This document shows positions 1-11,491 of a stretch of 64,000 nucleotides of DNA, piece after piece. Every line of letters starts with the position of its first letter. Within the stretch, counting starts at the first letter, position 1. The notes beneath the pieces are model-generated. The model worked only from the letters and a program-made list of their open reading frames with translations. It ran no database searches and had not been told where the DNA came from. A program made the position numbers and the translations under genes. The stretch covers positions 19,592,854 to 19,656,853 of the forward strand of contig CP093830.1 in NCBI GenBank assembly GCA_033063855.1. The letters are read 5' to 3'. The DNA is from Smittia aterrima. Lineage: Eukaryota; Arthropoda; Insecta; Diptera; Chironomidae.

Positions 1-1541
1 TCCTCGATAGTATACGTGAGACTTGTTCAACTCTTATAAAAACGATTAAAGAAAATCCCGAGATCATGAATCAAAATGTCCCAGCAACAGAATCAAATGA
101 GCTGACATCTCCACCATCGACCGGAAACAGTTCACAGTCGCTGAAATCATTATTTTCTAGAAAAATAAGACGAAAAGATACGATGAAGAGCAACGGTGGT
201 ATGAGCTCGCCAATCAAGGAAAATGTCGTCGACACTGTAACGGTCGAGGAAGAGCCCAGTGAAGAATCAAAGGAGCAAAAAGAAAACAAAGTCAACAACG
301 AAGCTTCAAGTGCGGATAGCAACGAGAAAGTTAATGAAGCCATTAAACGACTCGGCCTCGATTTTTTCTGCAAAGACTTTGAAGGTATCACGCTCTTCAC
401 GACGAAATGTCTCACATGCGAGACCGTCACGGAGCAGAAAGAAACGATGGTCGACATAGCCATTCCAATTAGCCACGACAACTCAACGCAGCCAATCGAT
501 CCACAATTATTTTTCCAGGTTTGAATCATTGAAATAACTCCAGTTAAATTTTTTCCCTTGAACTAATCGATTTTCATTCTGCAGAACTCATGCATCACCC
601 GCGAATATTTTCGCGTCGAGAATCATTTCCGCTGTGACAAATGTTGCGGCTACACCGAGGCAATCCGATCGATTTCGTTCGAGGTCCTTCCGAGACTCCT
701 TGTTCTTCACATTAAACGATTCTCTGGGGGGATGGAGAAGATCAGCAGCTACAGCCCGACGCCATTCATCTTAAAATGTTTCTGCAACAAGTGCTACAAG
801 AAACGAGACGAGGATAAGCTTCATTTCTATAAGCTCTACAGTGTCATCACTCACGTGGGAGCAACAATGTCAGTTGGACACTACATCGCTTATACATGTT
901 CACTTGATATCTATAACGAGTACGTCAACTGTTGTTACGAGAAACGAAGATTATCTGTACATTCAAGCGGCAATCATGTGAGCGCTCCACAACAACAATC
1001 GTCGACAAGCGGTGAGAAGAACTCCGGGCTAATGAAGAAGTTAATTTATGGACGCAACAAAGCATCAAGCAGCGGTGATATGAGTAAGAGCTTGAAACCA
1101 ATCAACGGGTTAAGTAAATTAATGATAAACGGAATCGAGAAGCTAAGCTTGAACTCAGACAAAAGCAACGGATCAAGTTCGAACGGTGTTTCAAGTGCCC
1201 CATCAAGTCCTCCGAAAACAGTTTGTCCAAGCTCAAACTGTTGTGGAATTTACGTGAAAAACTTTTCAACAATCGTTGAGAACTTTCACAACAGTTCCAA
1301 TAATCATCACGACAAGTCGAGCGATGAGAATGGTCAAGCTGAAAGTGATAACGCCACGTCGTCAAAGCCATCGTTGAATGATTTAAACCAGAAAATTTGG
1401 TATATGTGCGACGACGATAAAATCAAGACAATGACGCAGCGCGAGTTCGAAGAAGCTCTTTCGCCAAATCAAAAAGTCATGATAACGCCGTATCTTCTCT
1501 TCTATGCGCGTTACGACACTGAAACCAATGTGAGCAATTAA
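1..1541 (+). CDS. Usp1: Ubiquitin-specific protease 1 (USP1-like), 3' part
   Basis: Exons <1-518 and 585-1541; the frame is open to the left edge, so the gene starts outside the window. The visible part is the C-terminal half of a USP catalytic domain. It shows the finger cysteines (CLTCETV, then CDKCCGYTEA), the LPRLLVLHIKRF strand, and the histidine box GHYIAYTC. The final FND-type strand is displaced to the C-terminus (WYMCDDDKIK, then TPYLLFYARY) by an insert of about 190 residues rich in Ser/Asn. A split USP fold with long inserts is what is known for USP1, which deubiquitinates PCNA and FANCD2 in the nucleus with a WD-repeat partner. The catalytic Cys box lies outside the window. The intron has consensus borders (cag/gtttga ... 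ctgcag) and a ctaat branch-like site. Other USPs of this fold are possible, but the C-terminal arrangement favours USP1. Confidence 0.85.
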
Positions 1542-2550
1542 AATGTCTCACAAATTTTAACACTTCAAAAGCGGCCTCAGAAAGAGAAATACAAAACTTT
1601 TTCACTATTTTTGTTACGAGACTTTTATAGCTTAACTGATAGCAAAATGTGTTTCGTCGCTCTTATGTTTCTGACATGGACAGCTAATCGATGCGAAATC
1701 ATTCAAATCTAAAGAGAAAGGCATTCTCATCATATTACAGTTTCAGACAGGCTCGTTAGGAAGGGCTTGCCTTATGCGAAATTCAGTTGCTTCGTGAGCC
1801 GCGCGCAACCTGTCTCATAGACCCGTAGCAACGTCTAAAAATAATAATCAAAATCTTTATGTAAATCTTAGGGAATGATAGAAGAGCCTCCATTCTATTT
1901 AAGAGTTTAACTAATTTGTTTAGACTTATGATTGTAGTACACCTTGTGTATATAATTAAGAGGAAGCTGTTCAAGCCAATCGCCCTTTGTAGAATGAGAG
2001 AATGAGAACGAAAAGAAAATCTATAAGAGAACTCACATTTAGACTTATAAAGAAAACTCTTTGCTGCAGTTTAAAGAAATGTTATTCACAACTATAACTG
2101 AACATTAATAAAAAAGACAATGAAGAAGAAATCAAATTAAATCTTCTCAATTCTAGGTAAAGATTTATAATTAGATTTCCCCGGAGCAGGTCATGGAATT
2201 TTGTTTTTTTGGCGAAGTTTGTTAATGAAAAATTTACACTCAATCGAAGCTCTCTCGGCGATGTGTGAGCACGTGGCTTTATTTTTGATAAACAATGTGA
2301 ATCATTTGTGATATTCACAAATACAGACGTCGACTATATCCATCTCAACCGGCACATACGAGAATCTATCTAGTCGTCATTGCGCAAATGCCAAACATTT
2401 TTTTTTCGCCTATCCACCAAGTTCTGTTTTCAGTCGATTCTGTTGGCTTCCTAGGGAAAGTTCGTCGCCTTTTGAATTGGGCACTGCGTTAAGAAATAAA
2501 AGTTCATTTTAGGACTTCAGACGAAGGTTTGCTGAGTTGCCGAAGGAAAA
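1542..2550. other. Usp1 3' UTR and Men upstream region
   Basis: No convincing gene. An AATAAA signal at 2107-2112 probably ends the Usp1 transcript. The rest should hold the promoter and 5' UTR of the malic enzyme gene that starts at 2551. Open frames on the minus strand here have no recognisable family and biased composition. Confidence 0.5.
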
Positions 2551-5521
2551 ATGTCTCTAAGGCTTTTAATGTGAGTAAGAAAAATTATTTTTCTCTCGAG
2601 AAAAAGTTCACGACGAAGTGCTAATGGAAAAGAAAAATCAAATCCATGACCAGAACAACATGAATCAAAGTGAACGCGATCGATCGAGCAAACGATGAGA
2701 AAACTTGATTGGAAAATTTACTTGAAAGGATTTTCACATGCAAAAAGTGATGATGTAATGAAGGAGGAGAGACAATCGATGTTTGTTGTTGTGCCAAGTT
2801 CGCGAAGAAACGAAAATCTAAAATTAGCAGCAACGAAAAGAGAAGCAATTTGCTGTTTGCTTTAATCATAAAAAGCGAAAGTGCGTCAACTTTGACGAGA
2901 AAGAGTTGTTGATCGATAATTCTAAGTGAGAAAAATTGAAAAAATATTGTTTTATCAAGCGAATTAGTTTCATTAATTTGTTTGTCGCGGGCAACAATCA
3001 TAATTATGACGTGAAGATGACTTCCTGTGTACAAAGCACAAACAAACCGATGTTACAGAGATAAACCGAGATGAAATATTTTTTCCACGTTACATGACAA
3101 TTGACGGTGCACGCATGATTCGGATATTCGTGACCTTGACAGTAAAATGAAATAAACATCGGAGGAGTAGTGAAAAGTCGTTAGACTCACTACTATCGTT
3201 GTATCGTTAAATTAACAAGAATCTATTCACTCATAAAGATAGCAAATCCGTCGTTATCCAGTTTTGTTTGCTGATAAGAACTTTGTGAAAGTCACACATG
3301 AAGGTCAATAACATCTGACATAGAATTGATTTACTTTTAGACGTAATGGAAGCTTTGCCCGGTCCTATCCGAACCTGGCGAGCGTTTGTGGTTCCCCGAA
3401 AAAGTCATTAAATGCTCAACAAAATCGTGGACATCATGAAGTGACAGGCGATATTATTTGCCCATCGATGGTGATGGGAATTGACCACTTGAGAGATCCT
3501 CGACTCAACAAGGGACTCGCGTTCACCTTGCAAGAACGTCAGACACTTGGAATTCACGGATTGCAACCCGCACGATATAAGTCTCAAGAGGAGCAATTGG
3601 AGCTTTGCAAAATGTCAATCATGAGGTGACACACGCTTGTTCACTTAAGAGTCTTCAATTAATTCCCACACTTGTTTCAGATACCAAGAAGACTTGAACA
3701 AATATCTTTATCTTGTCGACTTGCAGGTGAGAATCTAATCAACAGAAACTTGAGCTTTTCATTCTATCGATTTATAAATTTAAGGATCGCAATGAGCGTT
3801 TGTTTTTCCGTCTTCTATCTGAGAACGTTGAGATGATGATGCCAATTGTGTACACGCCGACTGTTGGCCTCGCTTGTCAGAAGTTTGGTTTAATCTATCG
3901 TCGTCCTCGTGGATTGTTCATTACTTTCAATGACAAAGGTCACGTGTTTGATGTTCTTAAGAATTGGCCGGAGCCTGATGTTCGAGCTATTGTCGTCACC
4001 GACGGCGAGAGAATTCTCGGTTTAGGAGATTTAGGAGCTCAAGGAATGGGTGAGTCGATGAGAATTGATTTTTTGTTTTGAAGATTTTAATATTTTTGTA
4101 TTCAAGGCATCCCCGTTGGAAAGCTCGCTCTTTACACAGCATTGGCTGGTATTAAACCTCATCAATGTCTCCCAATTGTCATTGATGTTGGAACAAACAA
4201 CAAGGACTTGTTAGAAGATCCACTTTACGTTGGCCTTAGACAGCCTCGCGTTTCAGGAGCAGCCTACGATGAATTTATTGATGAATTCATGGCCGCTGTT
4301 GTCAAACGTTATGGTCAAAACACTTTGATTCAATTTGAGGACTTCGGAAACCACAACGCTTTTAGATTCCTTGACAAATACAGAGACTGCTATTGCACGT
4401 TCAATGATGATATTCAAGGTAATTCTTCTTGTTCACGAAAATCTTATTTTATTAAATTCTCATTTCTCTTAAAGGAACTGCTGCGGTTTGTTTCAAATTC
4501 TCATGAACTTCTTGGAAGTTTTAAACTAAGTTTTCTTCTTTTTAGGTCGCAGTTGCTGGTTTGCTTGCTTCGAAGAGAGTAACAGGCAAGAAGCTTTCTG
4601 AGAATAAATTCTTGTTCTTGGGAGCTGGAGAGGCTGCGATCGGAATTGCCGATTTGTGTGTCAAAGCTATGATGACAGAAGGAGTCACGTTGGAAGAGGC
4701 TCGTGACAGGATTTGGATGTGTGACATTGACGGTTTGTTGGCTAAGGGAAGACCAGAGGGAAAACTCGGAGGTCATAAATGGTATTACGCAAAGGAACAC
4801 GAGGTCATGAAGAACTTTGCTGAAGTCGTACAGGAAGTGAAACCTTCAATTCTCATTGGAGCAAGTGCTGCTGGTGGCGCTTTCACTCCAGAAATTCTTA
4901 AATGCATGGCTGATAACAATGAACGACCAATCATTTTCGCATTGTCAAATCCAACCAGCAAAGCTGAGTGCACTGCCCAAGCTGCTTACGAGAACACTGA
5001 AGGAAGATGCATTTTCTCATCGGGATCACCTTTCCCTCCCGTTGAATACGGCGGAAAGACTTTCCACCCAGGACAAGGAAACAACGCTTACATTTTCCCA
5101 GGCGTTGCTTTGGGAGTTATTGCTACGGGTACTCATCATATTCCCGAAGACATGTTCTTGATTGCTGCTGAAACAATCGCGAAACATGTTTCGGATGATG
5201 ATATTGAAAGAGGTTCATTGTATCCACCACTCTCACTTATTCGTGAGTGTTCATTCGAAATCGCTATCGGAATTACAAAATACGCTTACGCTAAAGGTAA
5301 ATTGATTTTTTTAGAGCTCAAAATCAATTTTTTAATGAAATTTTCTTTTAGGTCTTGCATCGTTGTATCCAGAACCGAGCGACAAGAAAACTTGGCTCAA
5401 GGATCATATTTACAATTTCAATTATGAAAGTTCAATGCCTGTGACATGGCAATGGCCAGAAATGCCTCACATCTCAACACGCCCCCTTGAACCTCTGATA
5501 ATTCATGACGTTAAGAAGTAA
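2551..5521 (+). CDS. Men: Malic enzyme with mitochondrial-type leader
   Basis: Exons 2551-2570, 3341-3625, 3681-3726, 3785-4049, 4107-4418, 4475-4485, 4546-5296, 5352-5521; all phases agree and give 619 residues. It oxidatively decarboxylates malate to pyruvate with NAD(P)+. Visible motifs are YTPTVGLACQKFG (catalytic Tyr), GLGDLGAQGMGIPVGK (catalytic Lys), FEDFG and the signature FNDDIQGTAAVAVAGLLA (metal-binding acids), and the Rossmann motif GAGEAAIGIADL. The first about 20 residues (MSLRLLIRNGSFARSYPNLA) are Arg/Ser-rich without acids, as in a mitochondrial presequence, and are split by a 770-bp first intron, so another first exon could yield a cytosolic form. The sixth exon is only 11 nt. 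Cofactor preference cannot be settled by eye. Confidence 0.93.
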
Positions 5522-6040
5522 ATGAACTGCTATTTACTCTCGATAGCCATTTGTATGAACAGGGCCATCAATCATTTGCTGGAACTTATTGACATTTTTC
5601 CTTCCTCACTTAACATTATTGGACAAATTTTTAACAGATCAACAAGTAGTAGTATCAAGTCGTGATAGCGTAAGTCGATTGATTCCTGGAGTCAAAATTA
5701 ATTTAATAATTGGAAAATTCAAAATTTGTCCAGCATTTAACAAAATTAAATGAATGAGAATTAACTTAAAAAGTAAATGTTATAAACTGCATGTTGAATA
5801 AAGAAAAACCACAAGAAAAACTTTAACATCCGTTCTTATTTCCGGTTTGAAGTCAATGATTTTCAATGGTCAATGATTTCCATTGAAAAGTGTTTTTACT
5901 CAGAATTCGACAACTGAACGCACTCCTGTCATTAAATTTTTGCCTCTGTTGTTTATCAGCAGGAAAAATCTTTCGTTATCGCCAAGAGATGACACGTTTA
6001 AGTTAAAATAAGAAGTCGCGAGTGAACAAAAGTCGCCGCA
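5522..6040. other. Spacer between Men and alpha-mannosidase
   Basis: No gene seen. An AATAAA at 5797-5802 likely serves the malic enzyme transcript. The remaining 240 bp are the presumed promoter and 5' UTR of the mannosidase gene. Confidence 0.5.
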
Positions 6041-9000
6041 ATGATGATGCGAATTAAGAAAAAGTTTCTCCTGCTGATATTTGTCGCGATATTCTTCATT
6101 ATAGTTTACTTTTATCTGCAAAGTAATGCACCAAGTAATAAAAACATGTTTTATATTGAAGAGAAGTTGAAGCAGTTGGAGAATGGCTTCAACAAGCACA
6201 ATCAGGAGTTTGGAGCAATTCGGAAAGAGATCGACACAATTCAAAGTAGTAATGGAATATCTAATTCAATCCCAGATCCTCCAAGATTAAAAAGCGATCT
6301 ACTGCTGAAAGATGAAGTCATTTTGGAGCGAGGAGTTCTTCAGAGTGACGAGTCGTGTAGTCTCAACATGGATGTCGTTCCAAAGCCAGATGTGCAGATG
6401 CTGAAAGCTTACAGAGAGATTCCTTTTGACAATGTCGATGGCGGTGTTTGGAAACAAGGCTGGAATATTGAGTATGACTCTCGTCAGTGGAATCGACATC
6501 ATAAACTCAAAGTCTTTGTCGTGCCGCATAGGTAAGTTCATCGAAAGATATAAACGATACCGAATCCTTATGAGTTTCTTTATTTTTAGCCACAACGACC
6601 CAGGATGGATCAATACATTCGACGAATATTATGAAAGACAAACAAAGGAGATTTTCTCAAATATGTTGCGACATCTCGACGAACATGAGAATATGAAGTT
6701 CATCTGGGCTGAGATCGTTTATTTCTCGAGATGGTACGACAGTCTTACATCGAAACGATCGAAAGACACTGTCAAAAAGTATAAACTCACGTAATTCTGA
6801 TTGCTTTATCTAATCTTCATTTATCTTCAGATTCGTAAAGAGAAACCAGCTTGAGTTTGTCACCGGAGGTTGGGTGATGCCAGACGAAGCCTGTTCGCAT
6901 TGGTATTCGGTTCTTCAATCTCTAACCGAAGGACAGAAATGGCTTAAAGCTGCTTTCAACGTAACTCCTACATCAAGCTGGGCAATCGATCCTTTCGGAC
7001 ACAGCGCAACATTCGCTTACATCTTGAAGAAATCAGGATTCGAGAATCTTCTAATTCAACGAACCCATTACTCTGTCAAGAAATATTTAGCCCAACATAA
7101 GCAGCTTGAGTTCAGGTGGTCTCAAATGTGGGATACTACAGGCGATACCGAGTTGTTCACTCACATGATGCCATTCTACAGTTACGACGTGCCGCACACT
7201 TGTGGCCCCGATCCGAAGATCTGCTGTCAATTTGATTTTAAAAGACTTCCTGGATATGGACTCACGTGTCCTTGGCGAGTACCTCCGCAACCAATAACTG
7301 ATGAGAACGTAGCTAAGAAAGCTGAGCTAATAGTCGATCAATGGAGGAAAAAGTCTGTTTTGTATAAAACCAGATCAGTGCTTATTCCTCTTGGTGATGA
7401 CTTCAGATACACTCAGACAGTTGAATGGGATGCTCAACGTACGAACTTTGAAAAACTCTTCGAACACATCAACAATGACCCACATCTTAACGTCGAAGCA
7501 AAGTTTGCAACACTTCAGGAATATTTTGATTCCGTGAAGCTTGAGAAAGGTCATCAAGAGTTCCCGTCACTCTCTGGCGACTTCTTCACTTATGCTGATA
7601 GGGACGATCACTACTGGAGCGGCTACTTTACGTCTCGTCCATACTACAAAAGAATGGATCGAATTCTCATGAACTTCTTGAGATCAGCTGAGATGCTTCA
7701 CTCATGGCATAATTGGGAAGGATCTGCAGGATTCGATAAAAGACTTGAAGTCGCACGAAGAGCTCTTTCAATCTTCCAACATCATGATGGAGTTTCAGGA
7801 ACAGCGAAAGATTATGTGATGAAAGATTACGACTCGATGATGATCGAAGGAATCAAGAACTGTAAATTCGTAATGCAACAAGCAGTCTATCGACTTTTGA
7901 CACAGCAAAATATTTACAATCCCGACTATTCCTACACATATTTCAATATCGACGATTCAAGAAGTGCTGGCGTTGATGATTCGAGATCAGTGATTATTAT
8001 TGGCGACGAAGTTCCTTTCAAATACATTGTCATTCACAATTCACTGCCACACGAACGAACGGAGCTTGTTGAGTTCTTCATTGCGCGACCATTCGTATCA
8101 GTTACAGATCCTTCAGGCAACTCAATTCCCGCGCAAGTGACACCAGCTTGGACATGGCATCAAAGTGTTTATGGTAAGAAACTCCATTTCTTAAAAGAAT
8201 TTTATTTTAATTAAAACTTTTCTCGTTCAGGATCAATTCAACCTCAAGCTTCTACAACAAAGTACAAACTGATGTTCATGGCAACTGTGCCACCTCTTGG
8301 CTTAACCGTTTATAAAATTAATGCAAAGGAAAACAAAAAAGAAAGCACTGGAACAACTTACGCAAAAATTACGATATTCACGGACACGCCTTTCACGGTT
8401 GCGAATCTCGAAGAATATCCAGAAGAAATTGAGTTTGCTGAACATCGAGAAGTTTCATTAAAACTTGACGAGACATCTCCTAGCGCTTCGTTCAACAAAT
8501 TCGGTCAGCTGAAGTCATTGTCAAGCGATGGCACAACATTCCCGGTTCATCTTGAGTTCTTGAAGTATGGAACGAGAACTGCAAATGGCCAAAAGAGCGG
8601 CGCTTATATTTTCCTTCCTGATGGTCCAGCCACATCTTTACAAACTGGAAAACCAACAGTTTTATTAAGCAAAGGAGATTTGCAACAAGATTTAACAGCA
8701 GGTTTACCTTTCGCTGTGCATGAGAACATATTGAGAAGTGGAGAGTCGCTTGAGATTCGCAATCACGTTGACATTGGAAACACAATCAACACAGAAATCA
8801 TAATGAGACTCAGCACGAACATCAAGAGCAATAAAACATTCTTTACCGACCTCAATGGAATGCAAATGGTGAAGCGAGAAAGATTTTCTAAAATTCCACT
8901 CCAAGCTCAGTACTATCCAATATCATCTGGGATGTTTATTGAGGATAATCAATGGCGACTAACGCTTTTTAATAATTTGCCTCTTGGAGGTTCGTCACTT

Positions 9001-9570
9001 AAATCAGGAGAAATGGAAATCATGCAAGATCGTCGATTAAATCAAGATGATGAACGAGGACTTGGTCAAGGAGTTCTCGATAATCGGCCAGTTCTTAACA
9101 TTTTTAAAATTATTCTAGAAAGTCGAGAATCGTGTAGACAGCTAGACGAAAATTATCCTTCAGGATTCTTAACACCAAATTCTTACCAAGAGCAGAAACG
9201 ACTTCTTCATCCGTTCGAGAAACTCATCTTCAATGAAAATGAGTGGAACGGGGTTGTCACTCAATTTGGCGAGAACCATGAAAGTGCTGAAACAGGCATT
9301 GAGGTTGTAGCGTTAAGAAATTTGCCGCTGGCACATTTGAAAGGCAAATCAAACATCGGCGTTGTGTTGCATAGAACAAATTTTGGAGAATGTGCAATTG
9401 ACAAAGCTCGCGATGGAAGCTTAAATGTGAGACGATTGCTTGGTCTCGATGATGATTCAGTAATTTATAATTCACATGTAACGCTTTTGACAACACAAAA
9501 CAAAGTGGACGATGAATTGGTTTCACTTTGTCCAATGGGACTGACAGGGCTGATAATCAGAAAGTCCTAA
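6041..9570 (+). CDS. alpha-Man-IIa: Golgi alpha-mannosidase II (GH38)
   Basis: Exons 6041-6531, 6590-6790, 6831-8173, 8231-9570 give 1,124 residues, close to fly Golgi mannosidase II (about 1,108). The enzyme trims two mannoses from GlcNAcMan5GlcNAc2 during N-glycan maturation. It is a type II membrane protein: a basic N-terminus (MMMRIKKK) is followed by one hydrophobic anchor at about residues 8-27 and a stem. Catalytic features are intact: HNDPGW (His165, Asp167, zinc ligands), WAIDPFGHS (Asp284, expected nucleophile), TYADRDDHYWSGY (expected acid/base region) and FQHHDG (His548/549, zinc ligand). HTCGPDPKICCQFDFKR is typical of the class II subfamily. AATAAA at 9717-9722 marks the 3' end. 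Paralogue assignment (IIa rather than IIb) is by overall resemblance. Confidence 0.92.
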
Positions 9571-9716
9571 ACAATCCTTCAATCAATTCCTATTCGCTTT
9601 TAACTAATGGGACTTTAGTTTAAGTTGCAATCAATAGGATCAATTTGGATGGATATGCTAAGAAAGCATTAAATTATTCGTTTTGTGTGCGAAAACTTCA
9701 TTTTGTGATTTTATGT

Positions 9717-9722
9717 AATAAA
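9717..9722 (+). promoter_or_regulatory. Polyadenylation signal of the mannosidase gene
   Basis: An AATAAA lies about 150 bp after the mannosidase stop codon in an AT-rich tail. The convergent odorant receptor gene ends at 9792, so the two 3' ends are about 70 bp apart. Confidence 0.6.
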
Positions 9723-9791
9723 CTTCAATTAGACATAAATTTAAAAAGCTCTTTTTAAAATATTTATTTTCTCTGTTAATAAAAATATTTC

Positions 9792-11175
9792 TTAGTTCGT
9801 CGTTCGTAACAACATCAAAAGCGAATAAGTAAACTGCAGAATCTGAAAAGAAAATATTCTTTATCTCAAGTTTAATAAATCATTATTTCTAATCTCACCC
9901 TTTGCAGAGTCTGCAAGTCGACTGAATTGAAAATGCCATTGAAACCTTTGATTCTTTGAGCCATTATTAAGATCATGAGAAGATCGCTTTGATGTGTTGC
10001 TTTGTGAGTGTACCATTCAACTTCATAGACAGCAACAGACAAATTCTCAACGCAACCATTAACGCGATTTCCCATCCAACAGAAAACGCAAATTTGCAAA
10101 AATACAAAACAAATGCTCGCGAGGATCGACATGGCCCCAGAGAAATCGGAGCTTAAAATGTAGAAAAACATGCACAAGATGAAAGCAGATAGAGAGAAAT
10201 CAGTAAAGAAACTGACTCTGAATATGTATCGAGCTTCATTCATCCAAGCCATGACTCGATAGCTTCGTAAAATGGTCTTTTTTATTTGTTCGTTACTCAA
10301 CTTCTCATTCTTTTCTTCTTGTCGAAACATTCTCTTAACTTGAGACGTCAAAGCGTCGATCTCCCAACAAGAATAGTTCATTACCAACAAAGTGTATAAA
10401 GAATAAAAGTAAAAGTAAGCGACAGCAAAACTGGCCATTACGAATTGTAGAAGAAATTGAATGAACCACTTAGGAGTCATGAAAGGGCCAAAGGGCAAAT
10501 AAACAAATTTGAAGTTGTAAGGCAATCGAAAAGTGTTGACATCTTTAATGAAGAAAAGTCCACAGGTTAGAAAGAAAAGACAAATTATAATTGCAACGCA
10601 GCTAATCAATGTCACACGAAATTCTTTTTTCATGCAGTCAATCGAAAGTGACCAATCATCGTCAGCAGTTCGAAGTTGCTCTCTAAAAGAATTGAATTAT
10701 TAACATTAAAAAATTAACTTTAATAACATTGGAAAGGTAAATCATTCCCACCTTTCTTTGACAATCTTCTCGATGATTGCTTGAATCCTCGATCTTAGAA
10801 GGACCAATATCGTCATGTACACGAAATGCCGACAAACTTGAACTTGAAATATTAAAGATTAGAAAAGTAATCAATGCTAAGAAGGCAACTTGTACCAAAG
10901 AAAGCCATGTTCTCACAAAACTCAGTTGGCGAAAGATTTGTTATGCCAGAAGTATAAATGTAGCAGCCAATTCCAACCAGAAAGTTTGCATGCGTTAATA
11001 AAATCACAATGAATCTTTTGAGAAATCTTTCGTTACAATTATTTTTCAAAATTAATATTTTTTACGTTTTTTTCAATTTTCCTTTAGCATTCAAAGGATT
11101 GAGAAACTTCCACACAATTTCAAGAACTTTAACCATTCGAGTTGCATGAGCAGATGGTCCTTCGATGTGTAACAT
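9792..11175 (-). CDS. Odorant receptor (7tm_6 family), copy 1
   Basis: Exons on the minus strand: 11175-11066, 11014-10896, 10842-10752, 10682-9899, 9842-9792, giving 384 residues. Insect odorant receptors are inverted seven-transmembrane proteins forming ligand-gated cation channels with Orco in sensory dendrites. Evidence is the family length, several hydrophobic segments, the C-terminal GFNGIFNSVDLQTLQ motif before a phase-0 intron, and a last exon encoding ILQFTYSLLMLLR. The start chosen is MLHIEGPSAHATRM because the paralogue at 49445 begins similarly (SVHATRMVKV). Exon count and phases match the receptors at 49445 and 51341. A longer N-terminus starting at 11247 is open but has no counterpart in the paralogues. 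Confidence 0.85.
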
Positions 11176-11491
11176 TTTAAATAGAGTTTTAATGAAAATT
11201 ACGTAGTTTAACTGGCGAGTGAAAATGAGAATTGAAAATGCTCGCAAACATTTTTATTGAGAATTTTTTTTCTTAGTATTTTTGTGAAAAATCGATTTTT
11301 TATCGTTTAAATACTCGTTAGAGATTTGTTTGGTTAGTTTGGTTAATCAAGAATCACTAATGAGGGAAACAATAGTCAAGGAAGAGAAAATAAATTTCAA
11401 ACCCTATTACAAACGTGAAATATTTATTTACATACTTTCCCATTGACGCCAGTCGCTTGTTATTTTCTTCCAAATAATAAAGCTTACTCTA

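Noticed and set aside
71..529. 152-residue frame on the minus strand opposite Usp1
   Set aside because: Mirror of a real exon with conserved protein sequence on the plus strand; no features of its own.
2621..3034. 137-residue frame on the minus strand in the first malic enzyme intron
   Set aside because: Has hydrophobic patches but no recognisable family, no introns or signals, and lies in a long AT-rich intron.
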